In this document: one piece after another, positions 34,200 to 46,357 of the stretch | Position numbering within the stretch: position 1 is the first letter of the stretch | How the letters are laid out: every line of letters starts with the position of its first letter | Made by a program: the position numbers and the translations under genes | The notes under the pieces: generated by a model | Database searches by the model: none | What the model saw: only the letters and a program-made list of their open reading frames with translations | Told to the model about the DNA's origin: nothing | Source: Saxidomus purpurata | Taxonomy: Eukaryota > Mollusca > Bivalvia > Venerida > Veneridae | Assembly: GCA_022818135.1 (NCBI GenBank) | Contig: JAFMSR010000003.1 | Span: 17,096,351-17,160,350, forward strand | DNA: 64,000 nt | Direction of reading: 5' to 3'

Positions 34200-34385
34200 T
34201 TTTTGATCTTGAAATAGCCTTTTACGGACCTGGCGATAGCGCAGAAAGAGGAAAAGATATATTCGCAAAAGCTTTCAAGGAGACATTCCAAGGCTCACAA
34301 ATAAAGGATGAATATCAAGCAATCAGACTTGCTATTCAGTTGGTTTTGAATCAGATTGAAGACGTTGAGGATGTTCAAATAAAAG
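34200..34385 (+). CDS. exon 5: TRADD-N-like repeat 3, N-half
   Basis: 62 codons, acceptor CATTTTCAG, donor AAAAG|GTAAAT, phase 1-1. The product FDLEIAFYGPGDSAERGKDI, then FKETFQGSQIKDEYQAIRLA and LNQIEDVEDVQIKG, has an initial strand followed by two helices, as in the first half of exon 3 (ELLLSASVSDQED...VDKVLDDLERMSGVHLEG). It is followed by the C-half exon at 42405, so repeat 3 is complete but split by an 8-kb intron, while repeat 1 is encoded in one exon. The Gly-x-Gly-Asp turn after the first strand has no counterpart in repeat 1. Confidence 0.7.
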
Positions 34386-34767
34386 GTAAATTTATCATGA
34401 CAAAAAATTAGATATGCCACAGACATTTAACTGCGCAGTAAATGCCATTAATTAGGAGTAACCCATTATACAAGGTCATTTTATTCTTGTTAGATACTTT
34501 GGCTACAGTAAAACTTTCATCCCTATAAAATGTGGCTGTAATGGATCCCTAAAGAATGTGGCTGTAATTGATGATCTTTGCATGGACTTCCGTAACTCAT
34601 TAGCATTGATATTAAAGAAAGTAAGATCGTACCCAGCTTATTAGTTTCTTTTGCAAAATCAGTCTCATTTACCTCTTGTGTGTATTCATGCAACGCTAGA
34701 TTAACAGTAGTACATCACAAACTCAGAATTGGAATTAAATTTGGAACTTTTTGAAAGTCATTCTTAG

Positions 34768-35545
34768 CTTGTCTGATTTTTAAAAAAATGACGAGCTATT
34801 GTCGTCACTTGATTGTCGTTTGCGGCGGCGTTTGTTAAAGAGGCACTCCCTACATCTAGCAGATTATATTCTCGAAACATAGATTATGTGTTCAATGAAC
34901 GTAAAATGATAAATAAATACAATTTCAAAGAAGAACCTATGTCGAAAAATGCACCATTTTACCACAATTAAGCAATATAGAGGCTTTCTGGAATAACTCG
35001 CATCCACCCATTAATTGAACAACAACAACTCTACATAGATTATTGAATGGTTTACGGTACTGCAGTATATTTTAAACCGCTGATTTTATCGATAATGACT
35101 GGGAATGCATAGCTGAAACTTTTAGGTTAAGTTATAATACTTCCAAAGATTCTATTATTTATGTTTTGGTGGTTATCTAGTTTGACATCAGTTATAGGGT
35201 ATGTCCCTTTAAGTTTTGCATTTGGAACACTTGCATGCAAACAATCAAAGCTATCACTTTGAAACTTGGGAAACCTGTTCATCTTATACCCTTCTTCATA
35301 TTGTATGCTTAAGATGCAGAGTGTGACCTGTTTTTTGAGGTAAAAAACATGACTTTTGATGGATTTTGGTCGATTTTGAGAATTGGACATAGCTTCTTCA
35401 TTGTTTGTTAGATTGATTTCAAATTTTCACAAACAATTTATGGATAATGTACTTCAACATATCATATGGGTTGTTTGATTCATACATTGGGGTTGGGGGG
35501 AATATTTTAGTATTTTTGGACTTTGTCATGTTTAGCTAGTCTGAT
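34768..35545. repeat. dispersed repeats: family E 5' end, 34850-35110 copy, and copy 2 of the 2980-4220 repeat
   Basis: 34768-34840 starts with the TAGCTTGTC..GACGAGCTA hairpin of family E. 34850-35110 repeats 33130-33430. 35120-35545 is the uninterrupted form of the repeat that is split at 3121-3956 near the left end of the window. Confidence 0.55.
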
Positions 35546-35548
35546 TTT

Positions 35549-36260
35549 TATGCCCCCGAAGGGTGGCATATTAAAATAGCACCGTCCGTCTGTCCGTACA
35601 TGCCCAGTAGACATTACGGGGTTAGGGTTTGAGTACAACTTAGCATTGTGAGGTTCTTTGAGTTCATTCCGTCATTATGGGGTTAAAAATGGCATTGTAT
35701 TGTGGGGTTGAAAAAGATCAAAGAAAGATCAAAGGGATAACCTCACAAAGTCCGTCTGGTAAGAACGTCCGTCTGTCCGTCTGTACGTCCTCCCTTACAT
35801 TTTCTCGTGACCGGGCTGTAACTTTGTCATGCATTGAAAGCTTTTTTAATAACTTGGCACAAATGTTCAGCACATCAAGGCGACGTGTCGCGTGCAAGAC
35901 CCATGTCCCTACCTCAAAGGTCAAGGTCACACTTAGAGTCTGAAGGTAATGGAATCCCCTATATATGCACGAATTCGTGTCCAGACTTTAACTTTGTCAT
36001 GCATTGATTGATTTAAAAATAACTTGGCACAAATATTCTGCACATCAATCCAACGTATCGAGTGTAAGAGCCACGTCCCTACTTCAAAGATCAAGGTCAC
36101 ACTTAGAGTTTATAGGTAATGGAATCTCCTCTATATAGTATGTAACTAATATACGGACTATAACTTTGTCGTGCATTGATTGATTTTAAAATAACTTGGC
36201 ACAATTGTTCAGCACATCAAGACAATGTGTTGTGCGCAAAAACCACGTCCATACGCACTC
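35549..36260 (+). mobile_element. family B element, left end intact
   Basis: The left end is the TATGCC..GGCATA hairpin (35549-35570), then a GTCCGTCTGTCCG block, then units with CATGCATTGAAAGCTTTTTT, AACTTGGCACAAATGTTCAG and CACATCAAGGCGACGTGTCG. It follows directly after CTAGTCTGATT of the preceding repeat, which runs on unbroken at 4108-4130. The right hairpin is missing. Confidence 0.65.
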
Positions 36261-36639
36261 GTGATTTAATTACTACGTATCCTAATTCCTATCTGTATTT
36301 TATTAAACAATAAAATACTGGGACACAGTTATTATTTCTTAAATAAAAAGGAAAGAAAGTATACGTGCCCCACCAATTGACGATAAGTTTTCATGAAAAT
36401 TGGGTGTTTTCGCGTTAATAATAGAGGATTTCAAACTACTTATAAGATTACTTTAACATTTTACCTACTTAAATATATTATCCTAGTGCTTTGAACTGCC
36501 ACTATATAACAGTAAGTTTACATGAAAAGTTTCCCGTATATATTTCGTGTTACCTGAAAAATATCATGAAACCGAACGTGTTATCTTGTTTCGTGATAGT
36601 TTCTCGGTTATCATGAAATCTTCTTACCTGTAAAATAAT

Positions 36640-37389
36640 TGGTTGCGCATTTATGCTTCCGTAATGGATATATGTTAACATTATAAAACATTTAATACAG
36701 GTGATAATTAAATAATGATATCCGACCAGAAACTACGAAAGAAAACAAAAGCAGCATTCATCTTTAAAATGAATTGTCAGCGTCGAGCACTGTCAATTCG
36801 CAGTGAAGATATACGTGAGAGAATAAAATAATATTTCTTCTCCGTCACACTGACACTTTAAAAAGGAATTTACATGTCAGGAAACTTGCAGTATTTATAG
36901 CACCACCCCACCACCTTCAGATCCCTACCGCCTCGTACTCCACCCCACCAGCTCACTTGAGAAATTGGCTGTAATTTCAATTTATTGACTCGCCAGATCG
37001 TTTGGTGAAAATAAATGGCTATTTTGTACATGTACTCGTACGTTGCATGTAAAATATATTCGGAAAAACTGGATTTCGAACAAAAATACAGATAGTTTAA
37101 CTTTGGTTACTGAAAATCGAGATTTTCGGCAACTTATAAACGTTCTAGAGACTACAATTTATGCAATTTTGTTTCGATAATTCGTGCAAACGGTAGTCTC
37201 AACATTTCTACTGATAACTACATTGCCCGATTTTTGAAAGTTCTTCAACAAAATAATTCAAAACAAAATTTACAAAAATCATACTCACATTTCTTGTTTA
37301 TTTGGTATAACCCCACCACCTCGGAAGTGTGCTCCCCACAATTTCTTTTCAGCTCATTTTGTGGTGGTTGGGAGAGTTAACCACCCGTG
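36640..37389 (-). mobile_element. single-arm copy of the 5-kb inverted-repeat element
   Basis: It matches the right arm of 26668-31705 and, further in, the 27265-27435 part of the left arm. It ends at 37389 in CCACCCGTG. The second arm and any second terminus are absent. It has an undisrupted AGATCG..AATAAATGG region at the place where the 3.1-kb palindrome sits in the larger copy. Confidence 0.75.
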
Positions 37390-37913
37390 TTTTAAGTTAT
37401 TTTACCATCATCCTGTTTTATGTCTTTTCCATTCCGCCAGTATGTCGCAAAAGAAAGTTGTTTACCTTAAGTAATTTCAATTTTATATCTTTATTTGATA
37501 AGTTAATTTCAAATATCAGTGTTCCGCCAAAACATTTCAATAATGGTTTATAAACAATATTCCATAAGGGACTGCTATTTTCTTTTAGAGGTTTTGTTAT
37601 ACGGCAAGTAGTTCAAGAATTTAGAAACATATGTCATTTTAACTCTTCCATAACTATAGTCTAATTATAAAGCATGTATTTTTAGGTGTCCTTTAAGGAC
37701 ATCTAATCTGGAGTTTTAAGGTTATATTTCTTATACATGATACTAATTATACTCATGTGAAAATCGTCCGACAAAAATAATTCAAGAGTCACAATAAAAC
37801 ATTTAAGAATGTACGTATATTTCCAAAAACACTTCATGCATCTTAAATAATTCATGCTATACTCTATAATCATCTAACATAAAGAACTATTTTCGTCATA
37901 TTTTGATATATTT

Positions 37914-38805
37914 TATGCCCCCGAAGGGTGGCATATTAAAATCGCACCGTCCGTCCGTCAGTCCGTCCGTCCGTCTGTCTGTCTGTCTGTCTGTCCGTCC
38001 GCCCTAACATTTCTTCGTGTCCGAGCTGTAACTTTGTCATGCATTGAAAGCTTTAAAAATAACTTGGAGCAAATATTTAGCACATCAAGACGGTGTGTCG
38101 TAAGCAAGACCCATGTCCCTACCTCAAAGGTCAAGGTCACACTTAGAGTTTGAAGGTAACAAAATCCTCTATACACATATTCAGCACATCAAGACGGTGT
38201 GTCGCGTGCAAGACCCATGTCCCTACTTCAAAGGTCAAGGTCACACTTTGAGTTTGAAGGTAATGGAATCCTCTATACACATATTCAGCACATCAAGACA
38301 GTGCGTCGCGTGGAAAACCCATGGCTCTACTTCAAAGGTCAAGGTCACACTTAGAGTTTTAAGGTAACGGAATCCTCTATATATGCACACATTCGTGTCC
38401 GGACTGTAACCTTGTCATGCATTGAAGGATTTAAAAATAACTTCACACAACTGTCTAGCCCTTCAATACGATGTGTCGCGTGCAAGACTCACGTCCCTAC
38501 CTAAAAGGTCATGGTCACACTTAGAGTTTTAAGGTAATGGAATCCTCTATATATTTAAAATAACTTGGCATAAATGTTTAGCACATCAAGACGACGTGTC
38601 AAGTGCAAGACCCACGTCCCTACCTCAATGGCCAAGGTCAAACCTAGAGTTTATAGGTAATGGAATAATGTATGCATGGTAACTCTGTCATGCATGGAAG
38701 GATTGTAAAATTACATAGCACAATTATTGAGCACATGGGGAGGACACAGACTGTGAGAGACCTCTTTCGGGGGCATTCGTCACTTGTGAGGGACAGCTCT
38801 TGTTT
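37914..38805 (+). mobile_element. family B element, full-length copy
   Basis: The left hairpin is at 37914-37935 (TATGCC..GGCATA) and is followed by GTCCGTCTGTCTGTCTGTC. Five units of about 100-180 bp contain CACATCAAGACGGTGTGTCG, CAAGACCCATGTCCCTAC and TCAAAGGTCAAGGTCACACT. The right end has CGGGGGCATTCG, the hairpin TCACTTGTGA (38780-38789) and GGGACAGCTCTTGTTT. It is the best reference copy of family B here. Non-coding. Confidence 0.75.
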
Positions 38806-39112
38806 CTAACAGAGTATGCTAGGATAGAGATTGTTTTATTTATACTGTAAGCATGGTCCCCTTCACAGATTATCCACGATTGAAGAAAATAGTTAGGGCA
38901 AATAATTTTCCAATCGAAAGTCCTTGGTACTTTCCGTTATGCTACATCAAAGCAATCTGCCAAGGTGTTCCGATTGATAATTTTTGTGTTACACATTTTA
39001 CTGCCATATTGGATAGCTAATTGTAACGAGAACAATTGACTGTCATTTATTGGATCTTACTGTTTAATACATGACAATGACAGACAAATGGCAATAAGTC
39101 CGACGTGTTCCT

Positions 39113-40325
39113 ACGGGACATTTACAACTTAATCGGAATCGTAATCTGATTTTGAATCGGACAATTGTTGACTGAAGAATAGGGGACATCTCACCATTAT
39201 TCTTTCTATTATAAAGCTGTTCAATGACGGATATAATTTTAGGACACAATAAACAAAACCTTGTTCAAAGCGTTTATGTATTTCGGGTACATATATTAAT
39301 CAGTTAAATTATCTTTGTTCAAGAATATGCAGTACTTCCCAAGGCATACCAAATTTGCACAAATAATGATTCATATGCATTTCCAAATCTTTCTTCCGAT
39401 ATAACGGGGACTGTCAGGGATATACATTTTTGCAGCCATGTACGATTTAACTTCGGCTACAGCGTGTCACTTTCTACACCTTCTACGCATACATATACCT
39501 TTCCTTGCAAACTGCGAAATCCGGCATTTATGGTGTCATGACGGGGTCTCGGTTAGGATAGAATTTGTCGCCCACAAAGACCCAGTCCGCAGGAATATGT
39601 GCCGACCAAACGTCTAGGTATTGTTAAGATGTCCAAAGAACACGCTCTCACTGTAACGAATAATGACATTTGCATCTACTACGATGTGTGAGTGTAGTGC
39701 CTGATACAACAGTAGCCGGAGTAAACCTGCTGCTCTTGTTTGTTCTGATGACTGTATATTGCATGCCAAGTGAATTCAATTAAGCAGTGATGATGATGGT
39801 CAGGGCCAAGATTCACCATGTCGGAGGCGACGACTTTCCAATCTAATTATGAGCTGTACCATGCATCTATGACAAGGCATTTTACGCGCATCCTCAATGA
39901 ATTGGGTCTCCCGGACCATTTATCAAATTAATCAAATTATTAAAATAATTTTCATAATACAGTCAAACCTGTGTTAAAGACCACTTCCGAATAAAGGCAC
40001 ACTGCGAATAAAGACCAGCCTGGAGATCACTCTGCACAATTCATCTATTATAGAAATAACTGTGAATAAAGACCACCTGCAATCAAAGACCAAATTTGTA
40101 GCTTCCCAACAGTGGTCTTTGTTCACAGGTTTGACTGCACATGTACGATTTGAAGTATGTGTGTCTTTTGTTTTTTACGGTAATCCTGAACATATCCGAT
40201 ATTTACCATTAATTAATAGGTACAAATTCCAATGATTTCATAACGATGAAATGTCCCCCGTTCTTGAGCCGTGAATTGTCCGATTCAAAATCGGATTACG
40301 ATTCCGAATAAGTTGGAAATGTCCA
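39113..40325. mobile_element. inverted repeats around 1 kb of unknown DNA
   Basis: 39113-39200 and 40239-40325 are inverted copies (about 85 bp, roughly 85 percent alike), including ATCGGAATCGTAATC and TTTTGAATCGGACAATT. They may be the ends of a non-autonomous DNA transposon. The interior has no coding capacity apart from a MITE (39960-40137). Target duplications were not found. Confidence 0.55.
39960..40137. mobile_element. 178-bp MITE with CAGTCAAACCTGTG ends
   Basis: Perfect 14-bp terminal inverted repeats, CAGTCAAACCTGTG and CACAGGTTTGACTG. The interior repeats 'GAATAAAGACCA' four times. The ends resemble Tc1/mariner-type miniature elements. The left flank is TA but the right flank is CA, so the target duplication is not clear. 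Confidence 0.75.
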
Positions 40326-41786
40326 CGAAGAATAAATACGGAATAATACATATATGAAGACCCAGAACGTGTTAAACTCAGTCAAATCGCATAAAATGCG
40401 TCCCCGTATTTTCACTGTGCAAATGATTATTTGCAATTCATAAAGTATACCGTGCAATTAACGGTCTGGTTAACTGTGCCTTTAGTTGAAGTATAAGGTA
40501 AAAGCGGTACCGATACAATCACGTAAGTGCTATATATAGAATTCACATAAACTAGTCAAAAAGAGATGTGGCAAGCCGGAATTTACAGGTTTTGGTAGAA
40601 CTTTGATAAGACGCGGCCGGATTCGATATATATCCTGACTTAATATTTCAGACAATAGTTTTCCCTTTCAGATGAGACCGATAAGAGAAACCTTGTATTC
40701 GACACCTTTCCAGCTGCGGGCCTATTTAACGAGGCCCGCAGTTGAATATTTGTCAGATTGTCTAATACTTCAAACAATCAACATCTGCTTAATACTATAA
40801 TAGTGGAAAAATTATTAAAAACAGCGAATTTACATATCTTTACACTTTTCTTTCGCTAGTGAATTGCTCAATCACATTTTAAATAGGCCCGCAGAATAAA
40901 CATTTCCTGCACTTTTATTGGTTCTTTCACGGGTCATTTGATGTCACAAGCACCTGCAGTAAATGTTCTAAAATATACTGATTTATATTGAGGGGTGTTA
41001 AAAAAAGTATTGACACATTGCAGTGCGCATTTATTTGGATTATTTTATATATAAATGAATGACTGTCACTGGTAAAACTGCCTTTCTTTTAGTTGTTTTC
41101 TTATAATACCACACTGTCCTTATAAGATGCTTAATAAACACACTGTGGACAAAAATACTTATAGAACAACATAATAAGAAATAAAACATAAAAGATTAGC
41201 AAAAGTGTGTTTCTCTTATTTCTTCACATGTAGCAGTCCCTCATGTTTTTAAAGCATGTTTAAGTGTAGATTAGAAAATGTCATCACACCAAAAGCAGGA
41301 GAATACCTCCCTACATTCATTGTAAAATTATTGATAGACCTTCATTTGTAATTCTTACAGTTTTAGAGATTTAACAACGCAATTTAATAGTGACGCCATA
41401 GAAATTACCTCTTGAAAGTGAAAGTGGGGAAACCCTAAAAATTGCTATATAAAATTAATCTGAAGTAAATTGTGTAAATATGACATTGTTTCTTTATTTA
41501 TTACTGCAGGCACTGTATATGTGCAACGTTATTTTCTTCGCAGTTTTGGGAAGAGCAAAATTCTCTGTTCTTATTTACTCCATTGGAAGGAACGAACGTG
41601 CAATCCCGAAAGTATTTTTTTATGAAAAATACAGGAAATTGTACATGCACGACTTGTGGACTACGCATGACTTTAGAACAACAAACCATATAGCTTTCAG
41701 TGCATTACCTTTTTAAGCGGTTTTCGTAGCAGTTTAATGGCTTGATGAATTTACAGGTTTATTTAGTTGCTTTTCATGTTAGCTCA
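40326..41786. other. intron, no recognised feature
   Basis: AT-rich. A 78-codon frame at 41480-41716 follows an acceptor-like TTATTACTGCAG, but it hits a stop when read in the frame required by exon 5, so it is not accepted as an exon. Confidence 0.4.
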
Positions 41787-42330
41787 CCTGAGAACGAAGT
41801 GCTCAAAAGTGACCTATTGTGATCGCCCGATTTTCGGCGTCTGTGTAGCTTGTGAAAACTCCAGTCCAGAGGCCACATTTTAAGTCTTACCATCATGAAT
41901 ATTAGTCAGGATGTCTGTCTGAATTATGTCTCGGGCGTGTTTAAACTGGATTCTGTTGGGTCAAATACTAGCTCACCAGGTCAAATGATAGATACTAACG
42001 AGGTCAAATGATAGAAAAATCTTGTGAACACTCTAGAGGTCACATGTGACTCAAAATCATCCTAACATTTGGTCAGAATGTGTGTATTGAGCTATTGATG
42101 TCAAATTCGAAACTGGGTCACATTGTGAGCCAAAAACCAGGTCACCAGGTCAAATCATAGAAAAACCATGTCAACACTCTTGAACCCACATTTTGTAATC
42201 AATCATCATGAATGTTTGTCAGAATGTCTGTCTTCATGCATTTTAAGGAAAGTTTAAACCTGGCTCACCTGGGGTCAAAAACCAAGTCACCAGAAATGAA
42301 TGTAAAGCATATATTCTTAATAACACAATA
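41787..42330 (+). repeat. family A-like start, then CTAGGTCA-type repeat
   Basis: AGCTCACCTGAGAACGAAGTGC (41787, hairpin-like GAG..CTC) is the common start of a related clam repeat and is followed by 'TATTGTGATCGCCC'. From 41900 the units match 920-1560 and 27440-27790 ('GTCAAATCATAGAAAAACC'). Confidence 0.55.
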
Positions 42331-42404
42331 CACCAAAAATTGATCTACTCGTATGAATTTTCTAACACAAAGTGCATGATGTTTTTATTATTTTGTTGCT
42401 TTAG

Positions 42405-42611
42405 ATTTAGAGTACAAGAGAACAATTCGTATGCCTATTACGTTCGAGACAAGGGAAGGGATGCGATACGTCTGGGACTTGTTCGAAAAAGGCGGAGCAA
42501 CAAACTGTCTGAATAGTTTGTCAGAGGCAGTATCGGAGCATGTTGGCAAACATCTAAAAGTGAAGGCTTCTCTTGATATTGAACAGTTAAAAACAGCTCT
42601 CACAGAGATAG
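42405..42611 (+). CDS. exon 6: TRADD-N-like repeat 3, C-half
   Basis: 69 codons, acceptor TTGCTTTAG, donor GATAG|GTATTG, phase 1-1. The protein DLEYKRTIRMPITFETREGM continues YVWDLFEKGGATNCLNSLSE and KASLDIEQLKTALTEIG. It is the closest relative of exon 4, at about 45 percent identity by eye, with conserved KRT..(I/M)PI, the W in VW(D/N)LF, LNSL, VG.HL.VK.SL and the terminal IG. This is good evidence that the two exons arose by exon duplication. Confidence 0.8.
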
Positions 42612-42866
42612 GTATTGTTTATTTCTGGTATTTTCTGAAATGATAATAAACAGATACGGGCACATGGTAGTACACAACAAATAACTAGGCACTACATAAA
42701 TAAAGAAATGATTAGAGATGATAAGTATAAAAAAATCCCCATCTTAAATCAACACATTACCAAAATGTCATTAGATTTTGACTAATAATTCATTAGCAAT
42801 TGAAGCACATTTTACGGTACGCCCAATATCTCAAAGCGAAGCGGACTGACTCGTCAGCATCTCGTA

Positions 42867-42882
42867 TGCCCCCCCCCCCCCT
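42867..42882 (+). repeat. poly-C tract
   Basis: A run of 14 to 15 C after ATGCC, immediately left of a family B fragment. Confidence 0.85.
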
Positions 42883-42894
42883 CGCTAATCTGCA

Positions 42895-43485
42895 AAACCC
42901 TGATTCTCTGCACAAATGTCTAGCACATTAAGACGACGTGTAGCGTGCAAGACCCACGTCCCTAGCTCAAAAGTCAAGGTCATACTTAGAGATTGAAGGT
43001 AATGGATTCCTCTATATATGCATATATGCACACATTCGTGTCCGGACTGTAACTTTGTCATGCATTGAAGGATTTTAAAATAATTTGGCACACATGTCTA
43101 GCACATCAAGACGACGTGTAAGACCAACATCCCTACCACAAAGGTCAAGGTCACATTTAGAGTTTATAGGTAATGGGATCTTATATATATGCATACATTT
43201 GTGTCCGGACTATAACTTTATCATGCTTCGAAGGATTTTAAAATAACTTTGCACAAATGTCTAGCACATCAAGCGGATGTGTTGCATGCAAGACCCAAGT
43301 CCCTACCTCAAAGGTCAACGTCACACTTAGTGTTTAAAGTAATGGAATACTGTATGCATGGTTACTCTGTCATGCATGGAAGGATTTTAAAATGACATAG
43401 CACGTTTATTGAGTACATGGAGAGGACACAGACTGAGGCACCTCTTTCGGGGGCATTCGTCACTTGTGAAGGGCAGCTCTTGTTT
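42895..43485 (+). repeat. family B fragment, right end intact
   Basis: Units with CACATTAAGACGACGTGTAG and GTGTCCGGACTGTAACTTTG; right end GGGGGCATTCG, TCACTTGTGA hairpin, then GGGCAGCTCTTGTTT. Confidence 0.7.
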
Positions 43486-43814
43486 GCCTCTGACCTTGCA
43501 TTAACAACGCAATAGCCTGACCCTCTAACCTTCCGTCGGCCAACCATGATTGCAATAGCATCAAACTCAGTGTTACTTGCGGAAAGCGATGTGTATACCT
43601 AAAAATATCAAGTGGTATGACCACATGCTTTGATGAACTTGTCATCATTATTCTACACGTGTTTTTTTTACTTTCTATCACTTTCTCTGTGTGGCTCTGC
43701 AATACACGGTTCAGTAACTTTAGGCACCGGTTTGAGTGAGCTTAACTACACGCTGCATGATCTCTCTCTGTGAAGCCCATTAGAGAGTTATGTGGGAGAT
43801 GAAATTGGCTTAGC

Positions 43815-44865
43815 CGTGGGACTTGATATTAATAAATGTATTTATAGAAAAGTCTTTGGTCTCGGATCACTAGACGTGGGAATTTTTGTTCCTTTCAAAA
43901 CAGTCTTAGACTAATGGTTTTCTACCAAGATTATTTAGTGAATACGCGTGTGTCAAAATGTATGTCCTGCCCACAGGGTGAGCTATGAGAACCGGTGGTC
44001 GTGTGTCGTATATTCAGCTACCATTTCTTTAAAAGGACGTCCCCTCTGAAACCGGGCAATGTTGATGAAAATCGTGATGTGTGTTTCTAGGATAAAGCCC
44101 TACTCAAGTTGTTCAAAGAATTCCATTCAATGCAGAACACTAGTTGCTATAGCAACAAATAGGAAACACTTTTTTAAAAATCTTCAAAACCACAGGACCA
44201 GTGCATAGATATATGGTTAGCAGCTCTTCCTAGTGCATTTATGTCAATCTTGTGCAAATTATATTGGAAACTGCAAGGCCTAGTATGTAGCAACCATTGT
44301 GTATCGTGTAGACTTTATCTATCATGTTTATTCTAAAAGCATGCTGCAAGGGTGGAAATTGGACCTGCCCCAGGAGTAACTTTTTCAAAATGACTCGTAT
44401 TTATACTGAATACAGGAGTCACCTTGTCCATTCGTGCGTCTGTCGAATACCAATGAATCTTCACAGGAGTGATTGGTAACATTAGCCTTTTCTTCAGAGC
44501 GTTGGCATATTGCGCTCACATAAGTTTTCCTTAAGTTAACTGTCACTTTAATTTTTGACTTACGTCCCATTCATTTTTTTGCAATGTTTTCTTCGCTATT
44601 TCTCAGCAACCAATGAAACTTCACAGGAGTGATTGATACAAAGCCTATTTTTGCATATCAATTGGTTACGGTCCTTTGATTTTTATGTCCACGAAGGATT
44701 TGGGTGTCATGCCAAAATCGACTCGTCCGTCCCAACTTCCTTGTCGGTAGCATAACTCCAAAAGTGTTAAAGGCTATTGCTAAAAACCTCATGCAATGAT
44801 AGAGCACAATGAGAGAAAAGGCTATATGCAAAAACCATAACACTGCGTGTCCTTAAAGGTGCCAT
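43815..44865 (+). repeat. dispersed repeat family J, copy 1
   Basis: It matches 55129-56400 over about 1 kb: CGTGGGACTTGATAT, TTTGGTCTCGGATCACTAG, CTACCAAGATTATTTAGTGA, CAGCTACCATTTCTTT, CATTCAATGCAGAACACTAG and GTCCCAACTTCCTTGTC. Similarity is high but with many indels. It is non-coding. Confidence 0.7.
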
Positions 44866-46028
44866 TGATTGACGATTTTCCGTTTTAAGGTAATATGTCC
44901 TAAACAAAATGGACACCAGTGAAAAAATAACACTATCACTAAAATGTTGTCTGGTGGTCTTTTGACATAATACACAACCAAATAACTGTTATATAAGCTT
45001 TCAAACCTGTATTAGTGTGTGTTGTGGCAAATATTGCTTACAAATGTAATTTCATTTCTTGGCTTACTTACATGAAAAATATCCAATTTTTGTGCAAGTT
45101 TCCTGACAAAGTCAAATGATGAAATCCTTCAAACTGGCACTAATTTACTAGTTCAATGTCTCCTGTAGATGCTCGACCTTAGAAAAAGTTGAACAGTTCT
45201 TTCATTCTTACACATCAACAAATTATAAAACATCACTAGATTAGGAAGTACACGTGCTTCAGCTTATGGTTTAAGGTAGAACACTATTGTCTTTAGTAGG
45301 TGGGGTGAAAGTTTTTTCAATTTTTATTTTTCCCTTAATATAAACTGAGTCTCTTTTGGTCGGTATGTCATATCATTGTAGCATACTGACACTAATGATT
45401 CTTGTAAAGAGAACTATGAACTAGTGTTTTATTATGAAGGAGGGATACATTTTGAAACATATTCTTGCTAGTTGACGAACAAAGACTCTGTGACAGATTC
45501 AGTTGAAATAAACGAACTAAAACAAAGTTTTTACCATTACCAACATACTCTTTTTGTAAATAATTGTCTTTACATATATTTTTCAAATTATGTATTTGAT
45601 ACAAAACAAGAGCTGACCCTCACAAGTGACAAATGCCCACGAAAGAGGTGTCTCACAGTCTTTGTCATCTCCATGTGCTCAATTGTGGTATTTAATTTCA
45701 AAATTCATGCAACACACCAGCTTGATGTGCTAGACATCTGTGCCAAGTTATTTCTAAATCAATCAATACATGACAAAGTTATAGATCAAGAATGGAATGT
45801 CTGCATTTATACAGAATTTCATTACCTTCAAACTGTAAGTGTGACCTTGACCTTTGAGGTAGGGACGAGGGTCTTGCACGCGACACGTTGTCTTGATGTG
45901 CTAGACATTTGTGCAAAGTTATTTTAAAATCCTTCAATGCATGACAAAGTTACAGTCCGGACACGGATTTGTAAGTGGGGACGCACAGACGGACGGATGG
46001 ACGGACGGACACCGATACGAAGGTGTTA

Positions 46029-46162
46029 TTAGGTGGTATTTCCATTGTTCTCGAACAATAGAGTGACCACTTAAGTAACAAAAGAATGACCACTTAAGGG
46101 ACAAAAGACGGAATGAAGACAATAGATTTCTATTGTCTTAGGCCACACTTCCTACCACCCAA
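46029..46162. mobile_element. 134-bp MITE, copy 1
   Basis: Ends TTAGGTGGTA and TACCACCCAA form an inverted repeat. The interior has the inverted pairs ATTGTTCTCGAACAAT and AGACAATAGATTTCTATTGTCT, and a GACCACTTAAG direct repeat. Confidence 0.75.
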
Positions 46163-46223
46163 GGTACCCATCGTGCGTGCGGACATAACGGACGGACAGA
46201 CGGACGTTCATGCGTAGTTGGTA

Positions 46224-46357
46224 TTAGGTGGTATTTCAATTGTTCTCGAACAATAGAGTGACCACTTAAGTAACAAAAGAATGACCACTTAAGGGACAAA
46301 AGACGGAATGAAGACAATAGATTTCTATTGTCTTAGACCACACCCCCTACCACCTAA
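46224..46357. mobile_element. 134-bp MITE, copy 2
   Basis: Same length and nearly the same sequence as 46029-46162, with ends TTAGGTGGTA and TACCACCTAA. The separation is 195 bp, and GGACGGACAGACGGACG lies between the copies. Confidence 0.75.

Noticed and set aside
41480..41716. Candidate exon after TTATTACTGCAG
   Set aside because: In the phase demanded by exon 5 it meets a TGA after about 38 codons with no usable donor. Repeat 3 joins cleanly without it.
45472..45927. 151-codon open frame
   Set aside because: Most of it is the antisense translation of family B units; similar frames appear in other copies.
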